64,000 nucleotides of DNA from Salegentibacter mishustinae (GCF_002900095.1 NZ_LLKN01000001.1:558001-622000), one strand, 5' to 3'. Counted from the first letter of the stretch, positions 10,401 through 18,374 are shown. Notes: a model not told the origin generated them from the sequence alone. A program made the numbers and translations.

Positions 10401-10738
10401 TTAAAAATGAGAATGGCAAATTTTCTGAATTCATTGAATTCCCTCAGGAATTTCAAACCGCTCCTATTAAATCTTTTCAGATAATAAATATTGAAGGAGA
10501 AGAGCATTTATTGGTAAGCGGTAATTCTTATGAAGTGAATACCTATCATGGTGGGTATTCCTCTTTAAAAGGTTTATTGGTAAAATCTATAGATGACTTC
10601 AAAAAAGTTTCAGAAACCGGAATTACTCCTCTGGATAAGCAAATAAAGGAAAGTGTTTCAATTGAAATGAAAAATAATAACCTGTTGTTTATTATTCCGA
10701 ACAACGATAGTATAGCAACCTATACTTATAAAAAATAA
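7493..10738 (+). CDS. VCBS/FG-GAP repeat lipoprotein with ASPIC/UnbV domain
   Basis: A 1081-residue surface-type lipoprotein (signal peptide ending LLLLSVACNK). It contains many calcium-binding-like repeats of the form DxNxDGxxD (for example DINNDGLLDIYV, DYDKDGDLDVYI, DFNNDGWVDIYV, DINGDGSVDILI), which fold as beta-propeller blades. Around residues 510-580 lies an ASPIC/UnbV segment (KGIGTKAILFSDGKQ to IHIIWPNN). This matches CRTAC1-like proteins common in Bacteroidota, often found with SusC/SusD transporters; none is present here. Exact role is unknown, probably extracellular binding. Confidence 0.9.
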   Translation: MKRQISGLLTLLLLSVACNKDTESQNQQDYLLNKLSPEVTNVNFINEITEDPEHSIINYIYYYNGGGVATGDINNDSLPDLYFVSNMGKNKLFLNKGNLEFEDVTKKADVEGKSSWSTGTTMVDINNDGLLDIYVSAVSGLLDFEGRNELFINNGDGTFSEQAAKYGLDFKGYATQSYFFDYDKDGDLDVYIVNHAVHTTRSHGLASVRNKRAPLVGDVLLQNNNGEFKDVSEEAGIYGGINGYGLSATLADFNNDGWVDIYVCNDFHEDDYYYINNQDGSFKETLNTAFSTLSRFSMGSDAADINGDGYQDLVTLDMLPEDEKVIKESEGDDAMYNMQKRLKKLGYKEQYARNMLQMNTEGSNFQEMAIFNGIEATDWSWAPLLADFNNDGHQDLFISNGILRRPNDLDFKNFVATAFKNRSPNEGMKWLYNSKDEMPPGKVSNEIFKGNSLKFEKQTGKWIEDEASFSNGAIYVDLDLDGDLDLVVNNLNEIAGIYENTTNNSGGYISLEFDYPNNSKGIGTKAILFSDGKQQIKQLFNSRGFLSSVESKLHFGLDKESRIDSIHIIWPNNTYQIIQPKKNQNLRIAYSESAAPYNYRKVDDRESFFKANETLEYTHKEDEYDDFHQEKLIPYSVSMQGPAVATGDIDNNGFEDIFIGGASGHAGKLFLNDGTKLKKTSVEIFLRHKEFEDTTAEFLDIDKDGDLDLYVGSGINSARMKFFENDRLYINTNGNFDQAIGAIPNNYLNTSSLTSLDYNRDGYTDLFVANRSVPGDFGRNTTSYLLKNNKNGELVEQPNFSVNGMLTHVKSEDINGDGSVDILIAAEWDTPKVYLNQNGNFNKIALPKDLLGLWQSIAFYDIDDDGDKDILLGNWGLNTRYSAKKEAPLKMYYGDLNGDGKPETVIAYNKGGNYYPLNSRNELASQMSFISKKFPTHQQFSLKTMEDIFTPQVLSSAQTYEVNTLASGYLKNENGKFSEFIEFPQEFQTAPIKSFQIINIEGEEHLLVSGNSYEVNTYHGGYSSLKGLLVKSIDDFKKVSETGITPLDKQIKESVSIEMKNNNLLFIIPNNDSIATYTYKK

Positions 10739-10809
10739 TTTAATGTTAGAATTCTTGTATATGCCATAGTAGACATCTACATTTAAAATCTTTAGCTGAA
10801 TCTTAAAAA

Positions 10810-11787
10810 ATGAGCGAAAGCAAGAGACGAAAGTACCGAGGAGAAGAAGCAAAATGGCCCCATCAAATCCCTTTTACCGGCTGGATAGATATTGGAAAAC
10901 GTGTTTACAAGGAAATGAAATTTGACCACGTGCAGATAATTTCAGCCGGAGTTGCTTTTTATTTCTTTCTCGCTATTTTCCCCACTATCGTGGCCGCTAT
11001 CTCGATTTACAGCCTGGTACTGGAACCAGCCCGAATTGAAGAACAAATTTCATACTTAAATTTAATTTTACCGGACCGGGCTTTTGGAATGATAACCGAT
11101 TTCCTGGAACCCGTTCTGGAACGTTCTAAAAAGGAAATTGGCTGGGGATTATTCATAAGTATCATGATAAGTATTTGGAGTGCCAATAAGGGAACAAGTG
11201 CACTTTTGCAAGGTATTAATATTGCTTACGATGAAATTGATAACCGGGGAATAATCATGAAAAATCTGCTTAGCCTACTATTTACCCTGGGAGGTTTAGT
11301 GATAGGACTTATAAGCTTATTAATTGTGATCTTCTTTCCTTTACTCGTAAAAAACCTTGGCTTAACTCCTCAATTAGAAAACATGCTAAACTGGTTACGC
11401 TGGGTTTTTCTTGGATTGATCTTAATCTTTAATTTAAGCATGATCTATAAAATTGCTCCTTACCGAACAAATCCAAGGTTTAGCTGGGTTAGCTGGGGCG
11501 CTGTAATTGGCTCATTATTGTGGCTGGCAGGTTCTATATTATTTTCCTGGTATGTAGCGAATTTTGGAAGTTACGACGATCTTTACGGAAGTTTTGCTGC
11601 GGTAGCCATTTTAATGCTATGGCTGTTTCTCACGGCTTTTATCATATTAATGGGAGCCGAAATAAATTCAGAAATGGAACATCAAACCCGATATGACACC
11701 ACAATAGGATTAGAAAAACCAATGGGAGAAAGAAACGCCTACCACGCTGATCATTGCGCCGTAGAAGATCCCGATGAGGATTGTTAA
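10810..11787 (+). CDS. YihY/BrkB-family inner membrane protein
   Basis: A 325-residue polytopic membrane protein with about six hydrophobic segments. The family signature is present as VAFYFFLAIFPTIVAAISIY near residues 50-70 and PRFSWVSWGAVIGSLLWLAGS plus YGSFAAVAILMLWLFLTAFIILMGAEIN near the C-terminus. The family was once annotated as ribonuclease BN, which is now known to be wrong; its function is unsettled. The C-terminal tail is acidic. It is convergent with, and 12 bp from, the histidine-decarboxylase-like gene. Confidence 0.9.
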   Translation: MSESKRRKYRGEEAKWPHQIPFTGWIDIGKRVYKEMKFDHVQIISAGVAFYFFLAIFPTIVAAISIYSLVLEPARIEEQISYLNLILPDRAFGMITDFLEPVLERSKKEIGWGLFISIMISIWSANKGTSALLQGINIAYDEIDNRGIIMKNLLSLLFTLGGLVIGLISLLIVIFFPLLVKNLGLTPQLENMLNWLRWVFLGLILIFNLSMIYKIAPYRTNPRFSWVSWGAVIGSLLWLAGSILFSWYVANFGSYDDLYGSFAAVAILMLWLFLTAFIILMGAEINSEMEHQTRYDTTIGLEKPMGERNAYHADHCAVEDPDEDC

Positions 11788-11799
11788 AGCAGCAAAGAA

Positions 11800-12957
11800 T
11801 CACAAGTCAAATCCAAATTCCTCTTCCTCTAATTCCTCTGTTTTTGCCAGGTCTTCAATGAATTCGTCAATCTGGCTTTTAGTAACGTTAGGCATACAGA
11901 TAATATGTGATACCTCTCCCTCGGTAGCCAGTTGCCATTTTTGTTTTACCGCTTCAGGCGTTCTTGGCATCACCACGGTAAGAGAACCAGGATTACTCCA
12001 TGCCTTCACTCCTATTTCATTAAGCTGATTTTTGCAATATTCGGCAACTTCAAGTCCGTGTAGGTAACGAGCTTTCATCCCTTCTCCCCCCAATTGCTTT
12101 AGGGCATACCATAAAAACAAGGGACTATGCCCATTCCTGGAACCGGTAATCGTAGTGTCTAGAGAACCTATATAAGAAATACCCTTCGCAATGCGATCTC
12201 GATGACCTCTTTTGGTGATGATCACTCCGCAAGGAATAGGTGAGCCTACAAACTTATGCCCGCTAATAGATATACTATCGGCACCATCCTTAAAATCGAA
12301 AGGCACCCTGGGTTCCATAAAAGCACCGTAGCTTCCTGAGAGTGCCGCATCACAATGAATATAGTGATCCTGCACCGCAAGATTTCTTAGAATACCTTTT
12401 ATTCGAGAAACATCATCTTTAGCCTCCTTCATCGTAGTTCCAAAAGTGGTAAGCACTATAGCAGGTTTATGCCGATTCATTCTAAGGGTATTCTCAAAAT
12501 CTTCATAATCTATCTCGCCGTTCTCCTGCGACCTTATTACAATACTCGGAATATTTAGCAGATGAATATTCTTGCGCACACTATAATGAGTAGATTCTGA
12601 ATAGTACACCATTGCCTTAGGATACATTTCCCGAGCCAGGTAAAGACCATACAAATTACTTTCAGAACCTCCATTGGTTACATAACCCCAATAATCTTTT
12701 GGTTGCGCTCTAAAAAGCCTGGCAAAGAAAGCCACTACTTCCTTTTCCATTTGGTGTGTTTGCACTTTCCAGGTTCCCTCTTCAAAAGGATCGCCAAGGT
12801 TATTAATTGGATATTGTAAAAATGGGTTAAGCTCAGAATAATCGAAGTCTTTAGAAACCGGGTATCCAAGGAAAGTATCTCTCGATCTCCCTAAGCTTTC
12901 CTTTAAATTTTCTAATCTTTCTCTGTCTTTTTCTGCTAAATTTCGCTTGTTCACCAC
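11800..12957 (-). CDS. hdc: PLP-dependent group II decarboxylase, probably histidine decarboxylase
   Basis: A 385-residue pyridoxal-phosphate enzyme. SISGHKFVGSPIPCGV carries the Schiff-base lysine and is characteristic of bacterial PLP histidine decarboxylases; NGGSESNLYGLY binds the cofactor phosphate and HCDAALSG contains the Asp that contacts the pyridine nitrogen. The length matches PLP-type Hdc and is shorter than glutamate or aromatic decarboxylases. The product would be histamine and CO2. No histidine/histamine antiporter gene is adjacent, so substrate is inferred from similarity alone. It is the last chromosomal gene before the integrated element. Confidence 0.75.
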   Translation of the reverse strand: MVNKRNLAEKDRERLENLKESLGRSRDTFLGYPVSKDFDYSELNPFLQYPINNLGDPFEEGTWKVQTHQMEKEVVAFFARLFRAQPKDYWGYVTNGGSESNLYGLYLAREMYPKAMVYYSESTHYSVRKNIHLLNIPSIVIRSQENGEIDYEDFENTLRMNRHKPAIVLTTFGTTMKEAKDDVSRIKGILRNLAVQDHYIHCDAALSGSYGAFMEPRVPFDFKDGADSISISGHKFVGSPIPCGVIITKRGHRDRIAKGISYIGSLDTTITGSRNGHSPLFLWYALKQLGGEGMKARYLHGLEVAEYCKNQLNEIGVKAWSNPGSLTVVMPRTPEAVKQKWQLATEGEVSHIICMPNVTKSQIDEFIEDLAKTEELEEEEFGFDL

Positions 12958-13080
12958 TATTTGTACTGCTTTTGAAAATTTGCGCGAAAGTAGCTATTCT
13001 TTAAGAGTTCACGTAAATTTTGGAATTAAATTTATTTGCAGGAAAGTTAGAAAAGAGAAGAAATTAGACCACCATTTTTT

Positions 13081-13139
13081 TAAAAACAAAAAAGCCTTGA
13101 AAATCAGTTGATTAACAAGGCTTTAAGTACTCGGGACGG
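13081..13139. repeat. Left attachment repeat (attL) with a 12-nt tRNA-Leu 3' fragment
   Basis: It matches 33252-33310 over 59 bp except at one base (T at 13108 against A in the right copy). It holds the hairpin AAAGCCTTG/CAAGGCTTT (13091-13099 and 13116-13124) and, at 13128-13139, the last 12 nt of tRNA-Leu. It is not a functional tRNA gene. Confidence 0.9.
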
Positions 13140-13282
13140 TAGTGTTGCGTTAAAATTTTAAGTTCATTTCGGATATTCAAAAAAACCAGTATAAGCTTAG
13201 TAAAATCAACGGCTTCCGGCTTTATGTTGTCCCAGCTTAAATTGATATGGATTGCGCGAAATTCTTTTATATTCTTCCTCGT

Positions 13283-13301
13283 GCGTACAATTTGCGTACA
13301 A
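13283..13301. repeat. Paired GCGTACAA motifs, left arm
   Basis: GCGTACAA occurs at 13283-13290 and 13294-13301 (11-bp period, about one DNA turn). The same pair occurs near the right end (33221-33240). Paired short repeats near both ends of an element are what arm-type integrase or excisionase binding sites look like. Confidence 0.6.
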
Positions 13302-13346
13302 CAAAAATGAATATGTCTTATCTTTATATTTACTCAATATATCCTT

Positions 13347-14687
13347 ATGGCTACAATATATTTTCTTTACCGTTCCAAAAGGCAACAAGCTCCACTTACA
13401 GTGCGCCTACAAGATAAGGATAAAAATCACAAAAAGTTTCAATTTGAAGCTAAAACAGAGTTGGAGGTTCCAAAAGAGTATTGGAATACTACAAGGCATA
13501 AAAGGCGGGGTTTAGATGCAGTTGACAAAAGAAAAATAGCCGAAGTTAATTCAAAACTGTCCGAATTAGAAGACTTTCTTCTTTCTAAGTATAAGAAGCA
13601 AAAACCCAAACCTGAACAGAAAAATTGGCTTAAAGAAATTCTTTACAATTTTTACAAGCCAGAGGAAGATGAACATGTGGATGATGAAATTAAAAGTGAT
13701 TTAATAACAGATTGTATTCAAGAATTAATAGATAATGCTCATACCCGAGAAAATGCTCGAGGAGGCTTGGGAATCTCTTTAAGTAGGGTTAAATCCTATA
13801 AAAACCTTTTGAACGTTTTCAAAAAGTACCAAGGGGCTAAAAAATATCGAGTGAAAGATGTAGATATCAAATTTGGTAGAAAATTTTTAGATTGGCTGCT
13901 CAGTTCACAAAATTATTCTGAAGGTTACGCCAGAAAGAAAATTGATGATCTCAAATCAGTCTGTGCAGATGCCGAAATAAATGGTTTAGAAGTTAGTCAT
14001 CAACTTAAGAAGGTTAAAGGAGGAAAAACAAAAAATGACTTCATCATTTATTTAACTCCGGATGAACTTCATAGAATTGAAAAGGCCGAATTAGAATCTG
14101 ATAGCCTTAAGAATGTTAGGAAATGGCTTTTATTGGGTTGCAATATTGGACAAAGAGGAGGTGATCTACTTCGACTATCGAAAGATAATTTTATCACAAG
14201 AAATGGGTTGGAACTAATTGAACTGAAACAACAGAAGACAGGCAAAAATGTTACTATACCTGTGCTTCCTACTACCAAAGAAATTTTAAAAGAAGGACTA
14301 CCCTACCAAATAGCCCTTCAAAATTTTAATAACGATTTAAAAATTCTATGTAATACGGTTGGAATAAATTCGCTTACAGAAGGAGCAAAAATTGTTATGC
14401 TTGATGAAAACGGAGAAATACTTGAAAAAGACGAAAAAGGCCGTTATAAAAAGAAAGGCACTAAAAGGAAAATAACCGGCACTTTCCCCAAATACGAATT
14501 GATTACTTCTCACGTATGCCGCAGGACTTTTGCAACTAACCAATACGGTATATTTCCAACACCATTATTAATGAGAATCACCGCACATAGTACGGAAAAA
14601 ATGTTCTTAGGATATATAGGGAAATCTGCTATGGATAGTGCCCAGCAAATAGCAGATTTATACGAAAAACTGGCGGCTAAAAGTTGA
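13347..14687 (+). CDS. Tyrosine recombinase / integrase of the element
   Basis: A 446-residue site-specific recombinase. The N-terminal 90 residues (ATIYFLYRSKRQQAPLTVRLQDK) resemble the arm-DNA-binding domain of Bacteroidota integrases; a SAM-like core-binding domain spans roughly 110-220. Catalytic residues are visible: Arg near 270 in GQRGGDLLRL, His-x-x-Arg near 388-391 in SHVCRRTFATN, His near 414 in TAHSTEKMF, and the nucleophile Tyr near 423 in LGYIG. It should catalyse integration at the tRNA-Leu 3' end. It sits about 200 bp inside attL, the usual position. Confidence 0.95.
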   Translation: MATIYFLYRSKRQQAPLTVRLQDKDKNHKKFQFEAKTELEVPKEYWNTTRHKRRGLDAVDKRKIAEVNSKLSELEDFLLSKYKKQKPKPEQKNWLKEILYNFYKPEEDEHVDDEIKSDLITDCIQELIDNAHTRENARGGLGISLSRVKSYKNLLNVFKKYQGAKKYRVKDVDIKFGRKFLDWLLSSQNYSEGYARKKIDDLKSVCADAEINGLEVSHQLKKVKGGKTKNDFIIYLTPDELHRIEKAELESDSLKNVRKWLLLGCNIGQRGGDLLRLSKDNFITRNGLELIELKQQKTGKNVTIPVLPTTKEILKEGLPYQIALQNFNNDLKILCNTVGINSLTEGAKIVMLDENGEILEKDEKGRYKKKGTKRKITGTFPKYELITSHVCRRTFATNQYGIFPTPLLMRITAHSTEKMFLGYIGKSAMDSAQQIADLYEKLAAKS

Positions 14688-14736
14688 TTTTAGTTAAATG
14701 GGAATTATTGTGAATCCAATCATATCGATCTAAAAG

Positions 14737-15600
14737 ATGAAGCCGAAAAATATTGAATATAACCAGTTACAGCTACCAGTTTTAAAGCTATGTTCCTTAA
14801 AGCAATTCCTGGAAATCGATATCAATTCCGCATTTTACGATTTTTATTTTAAGAAAGCCCACGGAAGGTATTTTAAGGTTGATATGGAAATCTTTATGAG
14901 GGACCTGTATAACGATATTCTAATCTTCATCAATAATTATAAAGTCATGCCTTACCAGGTCAAGGCCTATTTCAATACTACTTATAAAAGACCTCTACTC
15001 TATAAAGGAGTACCGTTACAAACAAAAGAAAAATACCACTTCCTATTATTTGAAGCTATTGTTCAGCAAATAACAGGAGTCTTAGCTGTCGATAAAAATT
15101 TACCGAGCTTACCCATACAAAGTCAACCCCATCTACTTACTGAATATGATTTTATTCAAGCTTTTCATAATAAACTGGAGGAATTTCATCTTCCAGAGAA
15201 GGATAATATTATCACCGAATTTTTCACCTTCCATAATCCGCTACCACAATATTCCCAACAGGACACTTTAGATTTCAAAAAATCTATTCTCAGCCTTGAT
15301 AAACATTATAAAGTAAATAGTATTTTACAAGAGCGGGAATTGAAAGAATTCCGCGAGGAAAATCGTATTAAATGGCTGGGTACTCCTCTCGAACTGGCCG
15401 AGTTAATTAAAGCACTTATCCAGGCTAAAAAAATTAATGGCGGATCCGAAAAAGAAGTATTTGATTTTTTTCAGCAACTATTAGATTTACCTTTTGACAA
15501 GCGTGAAAAACTTCAATCTATAAGAAAACGTTCCACAGACTTAACACCCTTAATTCACGAGCTGGAATTCCATTTGAAACAATGGATAAACCGATCTTAA
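14737..15600 (+). CDS. RteC-like protein
   Basis: A 287-residue protein. The C-terminal part (about residues 205-285: IKWLGTPLELAELIKALIQ, INGGSEKEVFDFFQ, then a block around IRKRSTDLTPLIHEL) resembles the conserved C-terminal domain of RteC, the regulator of excision in Bacteroides tetracycline elements such as CTnDOT. The N-terminal half is less diagnostic. Genes of this type commonly lie directly downstream of the integrase in Bacteroidota elements, as here. I infer control of element mobility. No DNA-binding motif is obvious by eye. Confidence 0.7.
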   Translation: MKPKNIEYNQLQLPVLKLCSLKQFLEIDINSAFYDFYFKKAHGRYFKVDMEIFMRDLYNDILIFINNYKVMPYQVKAYFNTTYKRPLLYKGVPLQTKEKYHFLLFEAIVQQITGVLAVDKNLPSLPIQSQPHLLTEYDFIQAFHNKLEEFHLPEKDNIITEFFTFHNPLPQYSQQDTLDFKKSILSLDKHYKVNSILQERELKEFREENRIKWLGTPLELAELIKALIQAKKINGGSEKEVFDFFQQLLDLPFDKREKLQSIRKRSTDLTPLIHELEFHLKQWINRS

Positions 15601-15639
15601 CTTAAGAAAAAGTTAAAGTTATGACGTACTAACGACATA

Positions 15640-15658
15640 GTATGCCAATGGTATGCCA
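15640..15658. promoter_or_regulatory. Direct repeat upstream of the excisionase-like gene
   Basis: GTATGCCA occurs twice, at 15640-15647 and 15651-15658, with an 11-bp period, 45 bp before the start of the HTH gene. A CATTGT/ACAATG inverted repeat lies between this and the start codon. The layout fits autoregulatory binding sites, but no experiment supports this. Confidence 0.35.
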
Positions 15659-15702
15659 TTAGATTTTATTGATTTGCATTGTAAACCAAAAAACACAATG
15701 TA

Positions 15703-15990
15703 ATGAAAAAAGTTATCCAACTACACCAGACAACTCCTGAAGAATTAGTAAACGTTATTCTACTTGGAGTGAAAAAAGAAATTGAAATCCTTAAACAAGA
15801 ATTTCGTCCAAAGGAACCGGAAGAATACCTCACAAGAACTGAAGTTTCTAAAATGCTTAAAATTGACCTTTCAACTGTGCACCACTGGACCAAGCGGGGC
15901 AAACTGAAACCATACGGATTAGGACGACGTGTGTATTATAAGCGAAGCGAAATTGAACAGGCACTTATTGATTTAAGCCCAATCCATTAG
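15703..15990 (+). CDS. Excisionase-like helix-turn-helix DNA-binding protein
   Basis: A 95-residue protein. Residues 45-93 (YLTRTEVSKMLKIDLSTVHHWTKRGKL, then LGRRVYYKRSEIEQALI) form the winged MerR-like HTH of excisionase-family proteins. The first 40 residues are helical and charged. In Bacteroidota elements such proteins bind near att sites and steer the integrase towards excision, or act as transcription factors. Position between the RteC-like and replication genes fits either role. Confidence 0.8.
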   Translation: MKKVIQLHQTTPEELVNVILLGVKKEIEILKQEFRPKEPEEYLTRTEVSKMLKIDLSTVHHWTKRGKLKPYGLGRRVYYKRSEIEQALIDLSPIH

Positions 15991-16027
15991 AACCGATTTT
16001 CTCAATCCACTTATAAATTTTATTCCT

Positions 16028-16834
16028 ATGAACGGATATGAATTTTCAAGGGCGTGGTTTGATTTTAGTTTTAATCATCCTAACAAGGTTAAACCGGTCC
16101 ATACCGCTATTTATTTTTTTGCCATTGAACGCTGCAATAGGTTAGGTTGGAAAGAAAACTTTGGTTTTCCAACCGACCTGGCAATGGAAGCTTTGGGAAT
16201 TAGGAATTATAAAACTTATATCCGCGCGCTTGAAGACCTGGTTGACTGGGAATTTATTAAATGGGTCCAGAAAAGCAAAAACCAATATACCTCCAACATT
16301 ATTGCTTTGGTAAAAAATACCAATGCACCGCCTAAAGCATTGGACAGAGCATTGCACACAGCAGTGTCTGAGCAATGCTCAAAGCAAGTCCGAAGCATTG
16401 CGAGTATAGATAAACAATTAAACCTTAAACTAAAAAACCTTAAAGCTTTAAATAAAAAAGAATTTCTAAAAGTTGATAAATCTGAAATTCCAGAAAACTA
16501 TCTGGGCTATTTCAACTGGGCATTTAAATTTCAGCAACTCTTTTTAAAAAATTTAAAAAATAAAGGCGCACCAACAAAAAAATTAGACCAGGCGGGATTC
16601 GAGGATTGTTTGACACCAATTCGGTTGATGCTGGAAAAAGATGGTGTTTCAGAAGAACAACTTCAGGTTGCTTATGAGTTGCTAAATGGTTCTGAAGAAT
16701 TCTGGAAAGGAATAATCCTAAGCACCCATAAACTCAGAGAAAAAATAGGACAGTTGATTGCCCAGGGAAAAAAACCGGTGAAACTAAAAACCATGGACCT
16801 CCAGGTTCAGCATAAAATCCAAAGTTATGACTAG
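16028..16834 (+). CDS. Replication-initiator-like (DnaD-like) protein of the element
   Basis: A 268-residue protein I can place only by context and general form. The N-terminal 90 residues (AWFDFSFNHPNKVKPVHTAIYFFAIE, then FPTDLAMEALGIRNYKTYIRALEDL) look like a winged-helix DNA-binding domain of the kind seen in DnaD and phage replication proteins; the rest is lysine-rich and helical. It overlaps the DnaC-like ATPase gene by 8 bp, which implies translational coupling. Initiator/helicase-loader pairs are common in Bacteroidota mobilizable elements. I infer replication of the excised circle. Confidence 0.6.
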   Translation: MNGYEFSRAWFDFSFNHPNKVKPVHTAIYFFAIERCNRLGWKENFGFPTDLAMEALGIRNYKTYIRALEDLVDWEFIKWVQKSKNQYTSNIIALVKNTNAPPKALDRALHTAVSEQCSKQVRSIASIDKQLNLKLKNLKALNKKEFLKVDKSEIPENYLGYFNWAFKFQQLFLKNLKNKGAPTKKLDQAGFEDCLTPIRLMLEKDGVSEEQLQVAYELLNGSEEFWKGIILSTHKLREKIGQLIAQGKKPVKLKTMDLQVQHKIQSYD

Positions 16835-17492
16835 TACTCAGTTTCCAGCTATGGTATCCAAGCCTGTTGTACAAAAGAGGCAATCTGAGTTTAAAATAGC
16901 TCCAGTTAGCAAAGAAGTGTTCTGGAAGTTGTTTCGCAGCCTATATCCCGAATTCCAAATAACAGAGGGAAACCAACAAATAGTTTTCAGCATTTTCCGC
17001 TATTTCCTACAACAGCAAAATTTTAATGAATTTGAGATCATAAAAAATAAACCAGGACTTGACAAAGGATTGTTGGTGTATGGAGGTTACGGCGTAGGAA
17101 AATCCACGCTTTTTGATGCCATCCATAACATTGGTAGAATAATTCTGAAGCAAACCCGAAGCACACAACTTTGGTTCCCCCAGATTTCGACAGTTCATTT
17201 ACTGACCCGGTATTACGAATCGCAACAGAATAAAAACAGCAATTTCAAACTGGAAGATTATTACCGCGGAAAACTGTACCTGGATGATGTGGGTAAAGAA
17301 AACAAGGCTTATAACCGGGAAGAGATTATCGGAAAATTGCTTTATGAAAGACACCGGCGAAGATTAAAAACTTTTGTGACTACCAATGAAAACCCCTCAG
17401 CAATATCGGCCCGGTATGGACATCATATTGGAGACCGGTTGCCTGAAATGTTCAATATCATTAAATGGGAAGGTAGAAGTTGGCGAGAATGA
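16827..17492 (+). CDS. DnaC/IstB-like AAA ATPase (helicase loader)
   Basis: A 221-residue AAA ATPase. The Walker A motif GGYGVGKST is at about residues 86-94, Walker B is KLYLDDVG near 148-155 (DD in place of the usual DE), and sensor 1 is FVTTNENP near 190, followed by the R-rich RYGHHIGDRLPEMFNII resembling the DnaC/IstB sensor-2 region. It probably loads a replicative helicase at the element's origin, working with the overlapping upstream protein. The short N-terminal region lacks a recognisable domain. Confidence 0.8.
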   Translation: MTSTQFPAMVSKPVVQKRQSEFKIAPVSKEVFWKLFRSLYPEFQITEGNQQIVFSIFRYFLQQQNFNEFEIIKNKPGLDKGLLVYGGYGVGKSTLFDAIHNIGRIILKQTRSTQLWFPQISTVHLLTRYYESQQNKNSNFKLEDYYRGKLYLDDVGKENKAYNREEIIGKLLYERHRRRLKTFVTTNENPSAISARYGHHIGDRLPEMFNIIKWEGRSWRE

Positions 17493-17573
17493 TTAGTACT
17501 CAAAAGTCCTCACCACATTTTCCACGCTTCCGCTAAAAAGCTACAGCTTAGGAAAAAGAGGTTCGTTTAAAAA

Positions 17574-17726
17574 GTGGCTTCGGAAGTAAGCCAAAAAAAG
17601 AGTTTTGATAGCCTAATTTTAGAAGCTCAAATAGGAAATGAATCACGAAATAAGATTACAGTTATTAACTTTTTTGACTTACCTCCTCAAGAGATTTTAG
17701 CTCTAAAGGAATCAAAGAGAAGGTAG
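17574..17726 (+). CDS. Possible small protein with GTG start
   Basis: An open frame of 50 codons starting with GTG and ending with TAG. The peptide (with SFDSLILEAQIGNESRNK and INFFDLPPQEILALK) has protein-like composition and natural codon use, and an in-frame stop lies two codons before the GTG, which fixes the 5' limit. It lies on the same strand between the DnaC-like and BfmA-like genes. I do not recognise it. It may be a small regulator or only a chance frame. Confidence 0.35.
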   Translation: MASEVSQKKSFDSLILEAQIGNESRNKITVINFFDLPPQEILALKESKRR

Positions 17727-17841
17727 TTAAAACTGAATTTTAGAAAATTTAAAGGAGTTTCAAGGCTGATCATTAAACACATGATTTTAGCGATTTAGTG
17801 ATGTGAAAAAGCTATTTAAATTTTAGAAGCGAAGCGGATGG

Positions 17842-17894
17842 AATTTGAATAGCAAGAGGGTAACCTGCTAAAGCAAGGTTGTATTATTCAAATT
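17842..17894. repeat. Nested inverted repeat in the mobilization region
   Basis: An outer 10-bp inverted repeat, AATTTGAATA at 17842-17851 and TATTCAAATT at 17885-17894, encloses an inner stem AACCTGC (17862-17868) and GCAAGGTT (17873-17880) with one bulged base. It lies about 130 bp upstream of the BfmA-like gene. Such nested palindromes occur at transfer origins, replication origins and in structured RNAs; the sequence alone does not decide. Confidence 0.45.
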
Positions 17895-17933
17895 ACTGTT
17901 TTTCAGGTGGTTAAAAAATTAAAAGAGACAAAA

Positions 17934-17953
17934 ATATCCACCCAGGTGGATAT
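17934..17953. promoter_or_regulatory. Palindromic operator-like site upstream of the bfmA-like gene
   Basis: ATATCCACC and GGTGGATAT form a perfect 9-bp inverted repeat around a CA centre. It lies 67 bp before the BfmA-like start codon. It fits a binding site for a dimeric DNA-binding protein. Confidence 0.45.
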
Positions 17954-18020
17954 ATCTAGCTGGAAGGCCCTGTAAAATTAAGATAGCTGTAGCCAGTAAA
18001 TATTAAAATAGTATCCATAA

Positions 18021-18374
18021 ATGACAAAATCAAGGCTTCAATTGAAAGCGAGTACAGCAAAAAGATTCCGGGAGTTTTCTAAAAAGAACAATAGTAACCA
18101 GTCCGAAACTTTAGACCTGATTCTCGACTTTTTTGAGAAAAATAATCTCTCTCCTTTTGAGACTTTAGTTCCTTCAAAAGTGAGCCTTGAACAACTTATT
18201 AAAAAAAGAATAAATGCAGTAATCGCCCTTTTGAAGGATATGGAAAAGAATAAAATAAACCCAACTTTAGCCATTTTACAATCCCTAATAGAAGCTGCAG
18301 ATCCCAAAAATAATTACGAGAATCGGAAAAGAGATTACGAAGAAGACGATACACATCCTGATTTTTATAAATAA
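18021..18374 (+). CDS. BfmA/BtgA-like mobilization protein
   Basis: A 117-residue basic protein. The N-terminus (SRLQLKASTAKRFREFSKKNN) is like a ribbon-helix-helix DNA-binding segment, and the middle (LEQLIKKRINAVIALLKDMEKNKINPTLAIL) resembles the conserved helical region of BfmA/BtgA proteins. These are relaxosome accessory proteins of Bacteroides mobilizable transposons that bind the transfer origin. The relaxase gene that normally follows is absent; a toxin-antitoxin pair comes next instead. The family call is by recalled resemblance. Confidence 0.6.
   Translation: MTKSRLQLKASTAKRFREFSKKNNSNQSETLDLILDFFEKNNLSPFETLVPSKVSLEQLIKKRINAVIALLKDMEKNKINPTLAILQSLIEAADPKNNYENRKRDYEEDDTHPDFYK

Larger units (their letters stand above)
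12958..13346. other. Intergenic region holding the left end of the integrated element
   Basis: This 389-bp stretch contains the promoter side of the decarboxylase gene, the left attachment repeat (13081-13139), and the first bases of the element with two GCGTACAA motifs at 13283-13290 and 13294-13301 just upstream of the integrase gene. Open frames here (for example on the minus strand over 13206-13388) look accidental. Confidence 0.7.

Noticed and set aside
13128-13139. Second tRNA-Leu gene at the left end
   Set aside because: Only the last 12 nt of the tRNA are present; it is the att duplication.
13252-13515. Alternative plus-strand frame overlapping the integrase start
   Set aside because: It is out of frame with the integrase and spans the arm sites; the integrase frame has all catalytic motifs.
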